In this document: positions 1 to 9,448 of the stretch, in pieces
How the letters are laid out: each line of letters starts with the position of its first letter
How positions within the stretch are numbered: position 1 is the first letter of the stretch
Source of the DNA: Spirosoma endophyticum
GTDB lineage: Bacteria; Bacteroidota; Bacteroidia; Cytophagales; Spirosomataceae
Assembly (NCBI RefSeq): GCF_900112365.1
Contig: NZ_FOLQ01000001.1
Span: forward strand, 682,001 to 746,000
Length of the DNA: 64,000 nt
Direction of reading: 5' to 3'
Translations under genes and position numbers: made by a program
The notes under the pieces: generated by a model
The model's database searches: none
Told to the model about the DNA's origin: nothing
What the model saw: only the letters and a program-made list of their open reading frames with translations

Positions 1-1
1 T

Positions 2-1300
2 CGTGATGAAGGTCAATATACGTTACTTGTCTCTCAGAAAGCCGTTTGCAGCAAGTCGGGCGATTCCGATACGTTAACGGTTAAACAAATCAGTGCCAAA
101 GCAAAAATTAGTACCCTCGGTCACTTATGCGCCACAACGGGTTTTGCTATCCTAACCGCCGTGGGCGACACCGGACTGGCCTATCAATGGTATCGGGACA
201 ATCAGGCCTTACCAGGTCAAACAACCGACACGCTTTTCACGACCGAACCGGGCCGTTACTTCGCGGCACTGACCCAGAAAACGGTAGGCTGTAAAGCGAG
301 CAGCGACACCACTTCACTCGAACGATCGGCAGCCGTGCAGGCACTGATTAAATCGGCGTCGGGCCAGAATCGAATTTGCCCAAATGACTCATTAGCGCTG
401 AATGCCAGCGGTGGCGAAGCCTATAAATGGCAAAAAGATGGGACAAAAGTAGGTGGCAATGGGAGCCAGTATACGACCCGAACAGCCGGAATTTTTAGTG
501 TGACGGCTACCGATTCTTACGGGTGTGATGGTACGTCTCCCGCACTCACGATAACCCAGCTCGCTCCTCTTCTTGTCACGCTTGACTCGATTCCGGGGGT
601 GTGCGGTCCCGACAATCCGGTGTATACGCTCGTGGGTAGTCCGCCGGGGGGCGAGTTTGCTGGCGTCGGAGTAACGGGGAATCAATTCAGTCCGAAATCA
701 GCGGATATTGGCGACCATAAACTCACGTATACCGTTAAAGCGGCTCCCGAATGTGCCGGAACGGTTGCCACCCGAGTAGCCGTCGTTGCCCCTATTCCGA
801 CCATTAAACTAATCGATTCGCTGACAACCTACAAAGGCAATACGTTTACGTTAGATCCTGTGTATACCGGCAACCCGAATCAGTTTCAGTGGACACCCGC
901 TACGTATCTGGACAATCCGAGCCTGGGCAACCCCTCCATCATGTCAATTGATAATGACATCACTTACATGCTTGAGGTAAAAAACAGTACAGGTTGTGCC
1001 GCCAAAGACACGATTCATATTACCGTTTATAATGGTGTCTGGATACCTGATGCCTTTTCACCCAATGGCGACGGCCTGAACGACGTATGGGATCTACCGG
1101 GCATTGAAGCCTTTCCTGATGCGGAGGTCACTATTTTCAACCGCTGGGGCGAAGTGATTTATTCGTCTGCCAAGGGTTACCCAAACCCATTCGATGGCAC
1201 GCTGAATGGAGCGAGCCTGCCCGTTGGCGTTTATGCGTATACACTACGTACTACAGCCAGTAGGCCCGTAAGAAAGGGGCGTCTGGTATTAGTACGTTGA
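2..1300 (+). CDS. Large surface/adhesin protein with type-B T9SS C-terminal domain (3' part only)
   Basis: The reading frame is already open at the left edge, so only the last 432 residues are visible. Most of it is Ig/PKD-like repeat material with regularly spaced Cys residues (for example VCSKSGDSD, VGCKASSDT, YGCDGTSP), typical of long cell-surface proteins. The last 86 residues, from nucleotide 1040, are the gliding-motility-associated C-terminal domain (CHU_C, TIGR04131 type): WIPDAFSPNGDGLND, then IFNRWGEVIY, then WD/FDGT and a final VRKGRLVLVR. In Bacteroidota this domain directs export through the type IX system, the type-B class normally using a PorP/SprF-like partner. The ligand or substrate cannot be inferred from the visible part. 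An internal GTG at 161 is not a start. Confidence 0.9.
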   Translation, partial: RDEGQYTLLVSQKAVCSKSGDSDTLTVKQISAKAKISTLGHLCATTGFAILTAVGDTGLAYQWYRDNQALPGQTTDTLFTTEPGRYFAALTQKTVGCKASSDTTSLERSAAVQALIKSASGQNRICPNDSLALNASGGEAYKWQKDGTKVGGNGSQYTTRTAGIFSVTATDSYGCDGTSPALTITQLAPLLVTLDSIPGVCGPDNPVYTLVGSPPGGEFAGVGVTGNQFSPKSADIGDHKLTYTVKAAPECAGTVATRVAVVAPIPTIKLIDSLTTYKGNTFTLDPVYTGNPNQFQWTPATYLDNPSLGNPSIMSIDNDITYMLEVKNSTGCAAKDTIHITVYNGVWIPDAFSPNGDGLNDVWDLPGIEAFPDAEVTIFNRWGEVIYSSAKGYPNPFDGTLNGASLPVGVYAYTLRTTASRPVRKGRLVLVR

Positions 1301-1309
1301 CTATTTTAT

Positions 1310-1906
1310 TTACCTGTTTTTCTTCAGGATACCTCGCTCAACGCTATCGTTCAGGACTTGTTCGGCGTATTCCCAAATGGCCGTAGATCCGTTTTGGATC
1401 ACCTGTTTCTTTTCGTAAACTTTAGCATAATCAACATCGAATTCCTGCCACGTACCGCCATTATTAGACGCATTTTGAAGTAACGGTTCCAATCGATCCA
1501 TTGACCGGGCAAACTTCGCTTCGTCTGTTTGACTCTCCTCAAATTCCTCCCATATGCCCATGTATTCGGCGGCCTGTTCGGCGGGCAATAGCCCGAAAAT
1601 ACGTTCGGCAGCCAGGCGTTCTTGGTCCGTGTTGGTATGGCTTTTTTGCGTATCGTATATGAACGTGTCGCCCGCATCGATCTCCACAATATCGTGGATC
1701 AGGAGCATTTTCAGCACTTTCAACAGGTCGATCGTTGTATTGGAGTGCTGGGCCAGAATAATCGCCATCATCGCTAAATGCCAGCTATGCTCGGCGTCAT
1801 TCTCGTTTCTGTCGCTGTTAAACAGTTTCGTTTTACGTTGGATGTATTTAAGCTTATCGATCTCTTTAAGAAATTCAATTTGCTTCACTAACTGATCTGA
1901 CTGCAT
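1310..1906 (-). CDS. HD-domain hydrolase, YfbR/5'-deoxynucleotidase-like
   Basis: This 198-residue protein carries the metal-binding HD signature: AEHSWH near residue 38, LLIHDIVEIDAGD near residue 69, and a later Asp in the ARSMDRLEP segment. This arrangement matches the HD_3 group that includes E. coli YfbR, a dNMP 5'-nucleotidase, so a cytoplasmic nucleotide-monophosphate phosphatase is the best guess. The substrate is an inference from the family. The length (about 200 aa) is usual. The gene stands alone on the minus strand, tail to tail with the adhesin gene and separated from the upstream efflux operon by a strong hairpin. Confidence 0.8.
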   Translation of the reverse strand: MQSDQLVKQIEFLKEIDKLKYIQRKTKLFNSDRNENDAEHSWHLAMMAIILAQHSNTTIDLLKVLKMLLIHDIVEIDAGDTFIYDTQKSHTNTDQERLAAERIFGLLPAEQAAEYMGIWEEFEESQTDEAKFARSMDRLEPLLQNASNNGGTWQEFDVDYAKVYEKKQVIQNGSTAIWEYAEQVLNDSVERGILKKNR

Positions 1907-1947
1907 GTTTTGGTGATTTGTGGCTTGCTAAATGTCTATAAAAGATA

Positions 1948-1978
1948 ACAAGCCGAAAGTTATAAACTTTCGGCTTGT
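1948..1978 (-). terminator. Hairpin terminator of the efflux operon
   Basis: A perfect 14-bp inverted repeat (ACAAGCCGAAAGTT, three-base loop) lies just after the stop of the adaptor gene. Read on the minus strand it is followed by a T-containing stretch, so it probably ends transcription of the three-gene efflux operon before the HD gene. Confidence 0.7.
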
Positions 1979-2003
1979 CCGTTAATCATATAGTCGATTA
2001 GAA

Positions 2004-3206
2004 TTACTTCTTCGCTACTGCTTTTACTTCCTGACCATCCCGAATTTCTTCGGATGCTTTCTTGACGATCGTCGTACCCGCCTGCAAATCGCCGAACACT
2101 TCCACCAGACTATCCACTACGTTGCCTTTCTGCACCGACACCCATTGCGCGCGCTTGTCGTTCACTTTGATCACGAACATCTTTTCGCTCGAACTCACCA
2201 CAGAGGTTGTGGGAACGAACATCGTTTTACCCGTTCGTTCAATCGGCATCAGTACGTCGGCATACATACCAGCTTTCAGTTCGTGGCTGGGATTAGCTAC
2301 GTCGAACTCAGCCATCATCGCGCGGTTAGCTTCCACCAGACTTTGGGCAGAACGGGCCAGTTTTGCGTTGAAATGGCGATTGGGCATAGCGTTAACCGTG
2401 AACGAAACCGCACTTTTTGTCTTTAACTGATTGGCGAATGTTTCAGGTATGGCTACCGTCAGACGTAGTGTCCGGCTGTCTTCCAGCACAAATAACGGTT
2501 TGCCGCTATCCCCCGCCCCAACCAGCGCACCGGGGCTGATGTTCCGCTCGATTACCATCCCATCGAACGGGGCCGTGATGGTGAGGTACTGCCGGAGTTC
2601 GGTTTTGGCCTGATAATTCGAGCGGGCAGCCTGCACGGTTCCCTTCGCTACGGCTACCATCGCGCTGTCGGCCTGCATTTTAGCCTGCGCCTGGTCGATC
2701 TCGTTCAACGAAACCGCACCTTCCATTTTTGCCGTTTGCAGCAATCGCTGGTACGTTAACCGACTGGCACGGGCACGCGTCGTTTGTTCGACCAGCGTAG
2801 CCTCCTGCGCCTGTAGCTGAGCCTGCGCCTGACTCAGTTCCGAGATTACTTCGGGGGCGTCGAGTCGGGCGAGCACCTGCCCTTTGCGGACCTGTGTGCC
2901 CCGATCGACCGAAATATCCCGCACGAAGCCTTTCACTTTGGCATACATATTTACCCGATTCCAGGGTTTCAGTTCACCCGGAAGCGTGACCTGCTTGCTG
3001 GGTTGCAACGCCTGGACAGTCGATACGTCAACCTGCTGGATTTCAGGCGCTTTTTCGGCGGGTTTGTTATCGCTACTGGCCGTCGAACAGGCTGCCATGC
3101 CAACGGCAAGAGAGGCCGACCCGATCAAGTTAAAAAACGGTTTCTTCTGGCACAAAGAGTGAAAGAGCGAAAGATTGAAAGCACGAATAATGATTGGGGA
3201 AGTCAT
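2004..3206 (-). CDS. RND efflux periplasmic adaptor (membrane fusion) lipoprotein
   Basis: HlyD/AcrA-type adaptor: a biotinyl-lipoyl-like half motif (VRKGQVLARLDAPE), a long Ala/Gln-rich coiled-coil hairpin (SQAQAQLQAQEATLVEQ...), the second lipoyl half (LTITAPFDGMVIERNISPGALV) and a beta-barrel/MPD tail. The lipobox is near VGMAACS, giving an inner-membrane-anchored periplasmic lipoprotein. The frame is open to 3260, but the ATG at 3206, preceded by a GGAAA stretch, avoids overlap with the RND gene. Even from 3206 the first 15-20 residues are encoded by a GAAAGAG-type simple repeat; a TTG at codon MCQKKPFFNLIG would give an ideal 21-residue lipoprotein leader and cannot be excluded. Last gene of a TolC-RND-adaptor operon. 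Confidence 0.9.
   Translation of the reverse strand: MTSPIIIRAFNLSLFHSLCQKKPFFNLIGSASLAVGMAACSTASSDNKPAEKAPEIQQVDVSTVQALQPSKQVTLPGELKPWNRVNMYAKVKGFVRDISVDRGTQVRKGQVLARLDAPEVISELSQAQAQLQAQEATLVEQTTRARASRLTYQRLLQTAKMEGAVSLNEIDQAQAKMQADSAMVAVAKGTVQAARSNYQAKTELRQYLTITAPFDGMVIERNISPGALVGAGDSGKPLFVLEDSRTLRLTVAIPETFANQLKTKSAVSFTVNAMPNRHFNAKLARSAQSLVEANRAMMAEFDVANPSHELKAGMYADVLMPIERTGKTMFVPTTSVVSSSEKMFVIKVNDKRAQWVSVQKGNVVDSLVEVFGDLQAGTTIVKKASEEIRDGQEVKAVAKK
3163..3196. repeat. GAAAGAG/GCGAAAG-type intergenic simple repeat reaching into the adaptor leader
   Basis: The plus strand reads AAAGAGTGAAAGAGCGAAAG followed by a degenerate copy. The same vocabulary builds the perfect inverted repeat at 53061-53134. 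Here it lies inside the apparent signal-peptide coding part of the adaptor gene, which is why the start is uncertain. Confidence 0.55.
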
Positions 3207-3252
3207 GGTTGTTTCCGTTGAAAGTTGACGAGGAACAATGGCTGAGAGCTGT

Positions 3253-6200
3253 TTAAACACTGGGGCTCATTTCCGGATGATAGTATTTGCTTTCCGGATC
3301 TTCCGGGTCGAGCGATACGGATTGAATGGCGGCTTTCGCCTGAAGCTGCGTGAAGATGCAGGGCAGAATCAGCAGCGAGGCCAGCGTCGAGGCAATCAAT
3401 CCACCAATTACGGCCTGACCCAGCGGGGCAATCTGGTCGCCCCCTTCGCCAAGACCCGATGCCATCGGTACCATCCCGGCAATCATCGCGATACTGGTCA
3501 TCAGGATCGGGCGAATCCGGCTGTTGGCCGCCAGAACCACCGCCTTTCGCGTATCCCCGATTTCCAGCCGCAGGTTTTCCGCATTGGTCACCATCAGAAT
3601 GGCGTTGGCCACCGACACACCCACCGACATAATCAAACCCATGTACGATTGCAGATTCAACGTAGCACCGCAGGCCAGAAGCATCAATAAGGCCCCGGCA
3701 ACCACCGCTGGGATAGCCGCCAGAATAACCAGCGACAATTTAAACGACTGATAGTTAGCGGCCAGCAGCAGGAAGATAATGATAATGGCTACCAGCAGAC
3801 CCGTTTGCAAACTGCTGAGCGTATCGGTTAACAGATTCGTCTGGCCGCCCATTTCAACGAGTACACCCCGTGGTGGTTCGCCCGCTTCTTTAATGGCATT
3901 TTCAACGGCTTTCTGCGCCGTACCCAAATCTTTTTTCTGCAAATTAGCTGTGATCGTTACCAGTCGATTTGGACCAGCGCGGTCGTATTCACCCGGTGCC
4001 GTTCCTTCCGAGAAGGTCGCTACATCCGACAGTAGCGGGTGCATTTCACCACTTTTGAGCGGAATATTGCCAATGTCGCTGGCGCTGCCCATCTGGTATT
4101 CAGGAATCTGCACCTGCACCTGATACGCCAGTCCTTTCGACTCATCGAGCCAAAGATTTTTGTCGGTAAAGCGGCTTGACGACGTAGCGGCCACCATCGA
4201 CCGGGCTACCTGCGTCGACGTAACGCCCAGTTGTCCAGCGCGTTCGCGATTCATTGTTACGTTCAGAACCGGGTATGCCAATGGCTGCGCAATCTGCACA
4301 TCGCGCAGGAAATCAATCTTTGCCATGCGCTCCCGAATCTTGTTGGCAAACCGCCCGGCTTCAGCGATGTCTTTAGCCGCTACGGTCACTTCAATGGGCG
4401 TCGAAGCGCCCTGGCTCATGATCTTTTCAGTCAGCTCGATGGGCTCAAACGAGATGCTGGCCGTTGGTAAGGCCTTGGCAATACGTGTCCGAAGCTCTTC
4501 TTTCAGATCGTCCATCTTCACGGGATGCTCTTCCTTCAACGACACCTGCAACACAGCCTCATGCGGCCCACTGTTGAACACGAAAATGTTCGACGTACCA
4601 TAGCTGGACGGCACTGTACCGACATAAGCCGACGAGATTTCGACATTATCCTTACCAACCGTCTCTTTCAGAATATCCAGCACTTTCAACGTAGCGGTTT
4701 CGGTACGTTCAACCCGCGTTCCATCGGGAATACGAAGGCGCATCTGAAACTGGTGACTATTGCCATGCGGCAGAATATCCGTTCCGATCGACAGGAAGCA
4801 GACGACGATAATCGCCAGGCTACCAATCAGATACCCGCCAACTACCACGCCCCGGATGTTCAGAATCCGGTCGAGAAATGACGAATACCGTTGTTTAAAT
4901 TTATCAAAACCAGTGGCATTCTTTACCGGATGAGCGCCTTCATCCTCAATCATGTGCCGTTCGTTCGCATCGAGTGCCAATGTTGGCGCTTCGTGGGCGG
5001 GATGACTTTTCAGCAACCAGTTTGCCATCACGGGCACGAATGTCTGCGAGAGCAGGAAGGACGCAATCATGGCAAAACCCACGGAAAGCGACAGTGGCAG
5101 AAACATCGAACGCGGTACGCCACTCATCACGAACGCGGGGGCAAAGACGGCCAGGATCGACAGCAGAATCAGGAATTCAGGAAAAACGATTTCTTTGCAG
5201 GCATCCCAGATTGCCACCGCTTTGGGTTTGCCCATTTCCAGGTGCTGATGAACATTTTCAATCGATACCGTGGCCTGGTCGACCAGAATTCCGATGGCCA
5301 GCGCCAGTCCCGACAGGGTCATGATGTTGATCGTCTGCCCCGCCAGATTGAGCATGATCACCGCCGATAGAATCGAAATAGGGATGGTTAGTACCACAAT
5401 GATCACACTACGCCAGTCGCGCAGGAAAAGCAACACCATCAGGCCTGTTAATACCGCACCGAGAATGCCTTCCGTAACCAGACTTTTCAACGAGTTTGTT
5501 ACGTAGACCGATTGGTCAAATTCGTAAGAGATCTTGACATCTTCCGGCACGGCTGCCCGAAGTTCAGGCAGGGCTTTGCGGATGTTGTTCACAACGTCGA
5601 GCGTGGACGCGTCCGATTTTTTCACCACCGGAATGTACACCGCCCGACGACCATTCACAAGGGCGTAGCCCACCGTTACGTCGGCACCATCTTCAACCGT
5701 AGCAATGTCACGCACGAATACGGTTGGGCCTGAACCAACGCGAATGGGAATGTTAAGGAAATCTTCGGGCCGTTTCACTAATGAGTTTACTGGCGTCATT
5801 AAAGTTTTCTCGCCGATACGAATGTTGCCCGCGGGCGATGGCTGGTTATTGGCGACAATCGACTTAATGACCTCCTCGGGTGTTAGCTGATAGCTACGTA
5901 CCAGTTGCGGATTTACCTTGACAATGACCGTCCGCTGGTTACCCCCGAACGGCGGAGGGCTAGAAACGCCCGCAATCCGGGAGAACATCGGCCGCACCCG
6001 CGACGACGCATAATCCTGAATTTCGTTCAGTGAGCGGCTTGGGCTTTCGAAAACCAGTTGGCCCACCGGCACCGAGCTGGCATCGAAGCGAACCACCTGG
6101 GGCGGCACGGTACCCTCCGGCATGTAGGCTTTGGCGCGTGATACGTTGTTGGCAACCTCAGCCGCGGCCTGGGCCATATCGGTGCCGGGATAGAACGAGA

Positions 6201-6480
6201 GTTTGATCAGCGACAACCCCTGAATGGTTTTCACGTCGATGTCGCGGATACCCGATACGTACAGGAAGTGATCCTGATAGCGGGTCGCAATGAAGCCGTC
6301 CATCTGATCAGGCGCCATACCGCCGTAGGGCTGTACGACGTAGATCGTCGGCAGATCGAGGTTCGGAAAAATGTCGACCGGAATGGTAAACAACGACATG
6401 ACCGAAAAAAACAGAAGCCCCATAACGGCCACGACCACCGAAATGGGTTTTCGCAACGCAGAACGAATGATGTTGTACAT
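3253..6480 (-). CDS. RND efflux transporter permease (AcrB/MdtB superfamily)
   Basis: 1075 residues, with the two-fold RND layout: N-terminal TM1 (SVVVAVMGLLFFSVMSLF), a large periplasmic porter loop, TM2-6 (AVLTGLMVLLFLRDWRSVIIVVLTIPISILSAVIML), a second porter loop, and TM8-12 ending in LLILPCIFTQLQ. It should pump a small hydrophobic or cationic compound from periplasm or inner membrane through the TolC partner. In TM4 the motif is ILVDQATVSIEN (Asp401, Gln402), so the second Asp of the AcrB pair is absent. In TM10 the motif is GVSVANAIL (Ala958), where AcrB has the proton-relay Lys. This places it outside the classical AcrB-type drug pumps; the substrate is unknown. 84 bp downstream of the TolC gene. 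Confidence 0.93.
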   Translation of the reverse strand: MYNIIRSALRKPISVVVAVMGLLFFSVMSLFTIPVDIFPNLDLPTIYVVQPYGGMAPDQMDGFIATRYQDHFLYVSGIRDIDVKTIQGLSLIKLSFYPGTDMAQAAAEVANNVSRAKAYMPEGTVPPQVVRFDASSVPVGQLVFESPSRSLNEIQDYASSRVRPMFSRIAGVSSPPPFGGNQRTVIVKVNPQLVRSYQLTPEEVIKSIVANNQPSPAGNIRIGEKTLMTPVNSLVKRPEDFLNIPIRVGSGPTVFVRDIATVEDGADVTVGYALVNGRRAVYIPVVKKSDASTLDVVNNIRKALPELRAAVPEDVKISYEFDQSVYVTNSLKSLVTEGILGAVLTGLMVLLFLRDWRSVIIVVLTIPISILSAVIMLNLAGQTINIMTLSGLALAIGILVDQATVSIENVHQHLEMGKPKAVAIWDACKEIVFPEFLILLSILAVFAPAFVMSGVPRSMFLPLSLSVGFAMIASFLLSQTFVPVMANWLLKSHPAHEAPTLALDANERHMIEDEGAHPVKNATGFDKFKQRYSSFLDRILNIRGVVVGGYLIGSLAIIVVCFLSIGTDILPHGNSHQFQMRLRIPDGTRVERTETATLKVLDILKETVGKDNVEISSAYVGTVPSSYGTSNIFVFNSGPHEAVLQVSLKEEHPVKMDDLKEELRTRIAKALPTASISFEPIELTEKIMSQGASTPIEVTVAAKDIAEAGRFANKIRERMAKIDFLRDVQIAQPLAYPVLNVTMNRERAGQLGVTSTQVARSMVAATSSSRFTDKNLWLDESKGLAYQVQVQIPEYQMGSASDIGNIPLKSGEMHPLLSDVATFSEGTAPGEYDRAGPNRLVTITANLQKKDLGTAQKAVENAIKEAGEPPRGVLVEMGGQTNLLTDTLSSLQTGLLVAIIIIFLLLAANYQSFKLSLVILAAIPAVVAGALLMLLACGATLNLQSYMGLIMSVGVSVANAILMVTNAENLRLEIGDTRKAVVLAANSRIRPILMTSIAMIAGMVPMASGLGEGGDQIAPLGQAVIGGLIASTLASLLILPCIFTQLQAKAAIQSVSLDPEDPESKYYHPEMSPSV

Positions 6481-6564
6481 AATTTTTTAGTCGTTAGTCA
6501 GTAGTCCTCAGTCCATAGCTCGTGTCGCTTTTTCACAAACGACTATCAACTGAAGATTATCGAC

Positions 6565-8007
6565 TTATTTTACCTGATTCATAAACAGTGACAGATCGCC
6601 ATCGGCGGCAGATTTCAGGAGCAAATAACGCCAGACGTTGCTGGTTGCTACGTAGCCATCGACTTCCGCCCGGTTGAGCGTTACAACCGTTTGAAGCAGC
6701 GTTATCAGATCGGCCAGGCCGCTTTCGTAGCGCGATTTTGCCTGATTATACGCTTGCCGGGCGGCCCGTAACTGAATCGGTGCCTGCCGGGCCTGCTCCA
6801 GCGCCACCTGATATTGGGTTTCGGCTTCCTGATACTGGCGGGTGATTTGTAGCCGTTGCGTATTGAACAACTGCCGTGAGCGTTCCACCTGAAAAAGATC
6901 GGCGTGGTAATCCTGCCGACTACGTAGCATATTGGTCAGATTCCATCGGGCGACTACGCCCACCAGGTAGTTTGATACCTGATACCCAAGGCCATTGATC
7001 TGATTGCTCTGGAAAATATCCCCCTGATTGGAAAAGCCCGAACCGCGCGCATTGCCAACCCCAACCAGCGAAATAGTCGGCATACCCGACCGCTGCGTGG
7101 CCAGACTGCGGGCTGCTGACAGATTGATCTGCGACTGAAAAAGTCGTAACGCTGGGTTTTTCGGAGAGAGTGAGTCAGACAGGAACGTACCGTTCGGAAG
7201 ACTTGTATAGAACTGCATGCTGTCGACCTGCATATTCGCCTGAAGTTGGCCCGTCAGTTCCGACAGTCGCAACCGCTGAACCTGTTCCTGCTGCTGACTT
7301 TCGAGGAGCAGCAGCCGGGCGCGAACGGCTTCGGCCGTAGCCAGTGAACTATCCACCCCCGCCTTCATGCCCGACCGGACGCCCGAATCGACCACGCGTT
7401 TGAACGTCTGCGCCCGCTCCAGATTACTCCGCTGAATCTGAACCAGTTTCTGATTAATGAGGAGTTGTAAATACGAATCGATCGTGCGGACCTGGTGCTG
7501 AAAAATCTCGTTTTCGTAGTCAACCCGACTGCGCTGGAGATCGGCATTGGCCACCGCTACGTTCGCTTTCACCCGCCCGAACGTAATGGCCCGCCATTCG
7601 ATGGACGCACTGGTAAAACTACCGAAACTAGCCTGCGAAACGTTGGTCGCCCGAACGCCACCCGACGTAGAAATATTTGTGCCTTCGTTCGGAAAAAACG
7701 AGCCGTTCAGGCTGTTGCTGGTGGCATAATTGTATTGATCCTGAACAATCATGTTTGGCAGAAACTCCGTCCGGCTGGCAGCCACCCGTCGTTCGGCACT
7801 ACTGATTTCGGCCTGTTTGGCTTTCAGAAACGGGTATTGCCGAACGCTCTGTTCAACTACCTGATTGAGGTTGAGTGACTGCCCCGATGCCTGAAACGTG
7901 AGTAGCCCCGTGCCGAGCAGCAACAGAGCTGTTTTTCTTCGGAACACAGAATCGGTTGGCGGCCGTTGTGCGTAACATTGAAAATGTGCGTTTTTCATCC
8001 ACAACAA
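6565..8007 (-). CDS. TolC-family outer membrane efflux channel
   Basis: 480 residues with a signal peptide (RKTALLLLGTGLLTFQASGQ) and two OEP repeats: first LNLNQVVEQSVRQYPFLKAKQAEISSAE and, in the C-terminal half, long coiled-coil segments such as RQYQEAETQYQVALEQARQAPIQLRAARQAYNQAKSRYESGLADLITLL (quoted in outline from residues 385-440). It forms the outer-membrane duct for the RND pump. First gene of the operon, order TolC, RND, adaptor, which is common in Bacteroidota. The start may be the ATG at 8007 or the internal ATG at 7998; neither changes the signal peptide. Confidence 0.92.
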   Translation of the reverse strand: MLWMKNAHFQCYAQRPPTDSVFRRKTALLLLGTGLLTFQASGQSLNLNQVVEQSVRQYPFLKAKQAEISSAERRVAASRTEFLPNMIVQDQYNYATSNSLNGSFFPNEGTNISTSGGVRATNVSQASFGSFTSASIEWRAITFGRVKANVAVANADLQRSRVDYENEIFQHQVRTIDSYLQLLINQKLVQIQRSNLERAQTFKRVVDSGVRSGMKAGVDSSLATAEAVRARLLLLESQQQEQVQRLRLSELTGQLQANMQVDSMQFYTSLPNGTFLSDSLSPKNPALRLFQSQINLSAARSLATQRSGMPTISLVGVGNARGSGFSNQGDIFQSNQINGLGYQVSNYLVGVVARWNLTNMLRSRQDYHADLFQVERSRQLFNTQRLQITRQYQEAETQYQVALEQARQAPIQLRAARQAYNQAKSRYESGLADLITLLQTVVTLNRAEVDGYVATSNVWRYLLLKSAADGDLSLFMNQVK

Positions 8008-8467
8008 CTTGACCGTGCTTAGATTGACTCCCGGTCAAGTGTGTACAAAACACGATCTCAATTTTGGAAACATTTGGGAAAGTGGGTATTTGGCAGAAAG
8101 ATTACCCTGTTTTTAGCCGCTTAATAAAGTTTGGGAAAGGTATTTGGGGAAAGGGGTAGCTTGCAGAGAAGAGGGCTCTTTTTTAAGAGGAGACAAAGTG
8201 CTAGCCTGGAGGCTTAACAGCAAACTATTTCTCGCTGATTCATTCAATGATAAGGTTCAGTAGTTTTTCGTCCTTTACTACGTTAAGGGCTTAATGGGTT
8301 TAAAGATAAAATATTTATGCCATCTTTTCGGCGACAGATTTACGGCTCGTTAAGTAACTAACTTGTTATAGCGTAATACTTTTGCTAGACAAGACAAAAT
8401 AAGTTTAGGGTGTTTACTTGCTTAAAGAAACGTTCTAATTGTTATGCGTGATTAAAGCGAATTGTAT
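8008..8467. other. Gap between efflux operon and AT-rich island
   Basis: No credible gene is seen. The first part should hold the efflux promoter reading left. Base composition drops towards AT from about 8290 onwards, marking the left edge of the apparent insert. I found no tRNA, integrase, direct repeat pair or transposase at this edge. Confidence 0.5.
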
Positions 8468-9177
8468 ATGAATTTAAAAGAAGAAGTTTTTGGGTATTTA
8501 GTTGATATAGAAGAAATATCTCGGCTGAAATTATTAGAGAATCTGAGATTGAGGAATTTTTCGAAGATTTAGCAGCCCTTGAATTTGAAGATTGGGCAAT
8601 CTGTTCTTACCAGATCTTAATAAAAGGAAAACATTTAAACAAGCTAGAATCTGATTATAGTAAAGAAAAAAATTTAATCGAAGGTTTAGTCTCGAAGTTT
8701 GCACAAGTCGACAAGAAGGTTGCAAGGCATATTGCTTGGCTACCATTACCAAAAATAAAGACAGAAATATCAAAGTACAATCTAAATGACAAAATGAAAC
8801 AACTCTTAATTGACGGAGAATTTGATCAATTCTTTGAGGATGTAAAGTCTATTTTCGCCAGTTTATCATATAATATAAAAGTTACAGAAGCGTATTTCCA
8901 TACCAGTGTTCATGTTTTACTTAAAACTCTTGGCTTTGCAATAATAAGTGAAGATGAAACAAACATAGGTCGTATAGATTCATTGATTGAGCTAGACACA
9001 AAAATCATAATAATGGAATTTAAAACAACTAACTCCAATATTGCTTTAAATCAAATCAAAGGACAGAAGTATTTTGAAAAATATTTAATCAAAAGAAAAG
9101 AAATATTTCTTATTGGTATTGGCTGCAATTTAGTTCAGCGAAATATAAGCGACTGGAAAGTAGAACAGTATTGTTAA
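8468..9177 (+). pseudogene. Frameshifted PDDEXK_9-type nuclease (DUF1703-like C-terminal domain)
   Basis: Frame 2 opens with ATG at 8468 (MNLKEEVFGYLVDIEEIS) and stops at about 8567; frame 1 continues the same protein from about 8521 (SAEIIRESEIEEFFEDL) to the stop at 9175. Removing one TC from the ATATCTCGG stretch near 8518-8523 would join them as EEISAEIIRESE. The C-terminal 127 residues are the PD-(D/E)XK domain found at the end of Bacteroidota AAA-ATPase/DUF1703 proteins: EAYFHTSVHVLL, GRIDSLIEL, IIIMEFK, NQIKGQKYFEKYL and a final NISDWKVEQY. No ATPase domain precedes it; the first 110 residues are unrecognised. It is AT-rich and next to a Shedu gene, so probably a defence-island remnant. 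A sequencing error is possible. Confidence 0.7.
8794..9177 (+). other. Intact PD-(D/E)XK domain segment of the broken gene
   Basis: From the internal ATG at 8794 an uninterrupted 127-residue frame encodes the complete nuclease-like domain, with Asp of GRIDS and the Glu/Lys of MEFK forming the D-ExK site. If translated alone it could still fold, but there is no visible ribosome binding site; in the DUF1703 family this domain is normally the C-terminal part of a larger protein. Confidence 0.5.
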
Positions 9178-9448
9178 TCTAAATTCGCAATTTTCATTTA
9201 AAAAGCCTCCATAACCCAATCAAACGAGGATACAAAGGTTAAAAATACTTCATAAAATTGAGTTAACTAAGATTTTACAAGCCCTTATTCCCATTGGATG
9301 TATATTCCAAAATTGCTAAAAATACAGCGTTTAGGCGACAGGTAGAATGTACTGAAAGTCAAGTTTTTTGTAGTTGATACTGGATAAGCCACGACTTGGT
9401 AAGTTTTTTGTGCGTTACAGATATTTAAGTATAATCTTCTATTCTAAT

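Noticed and set aside
3207..3260. Longer N-terminus of the RND adaptor (start at 3260)
   Set aside because: It would overlap the RND gene and precede the lipoprotein leader with polar residues; ATG 3206 has a better upstream context.
9361..9411. Direct repeat AAGTTTTTTGT upstream of the Shedu gene as an attachment site
   Set aside because: Only 11 bp, AT-rich, both copies on the same side of the gene; no integrase present.
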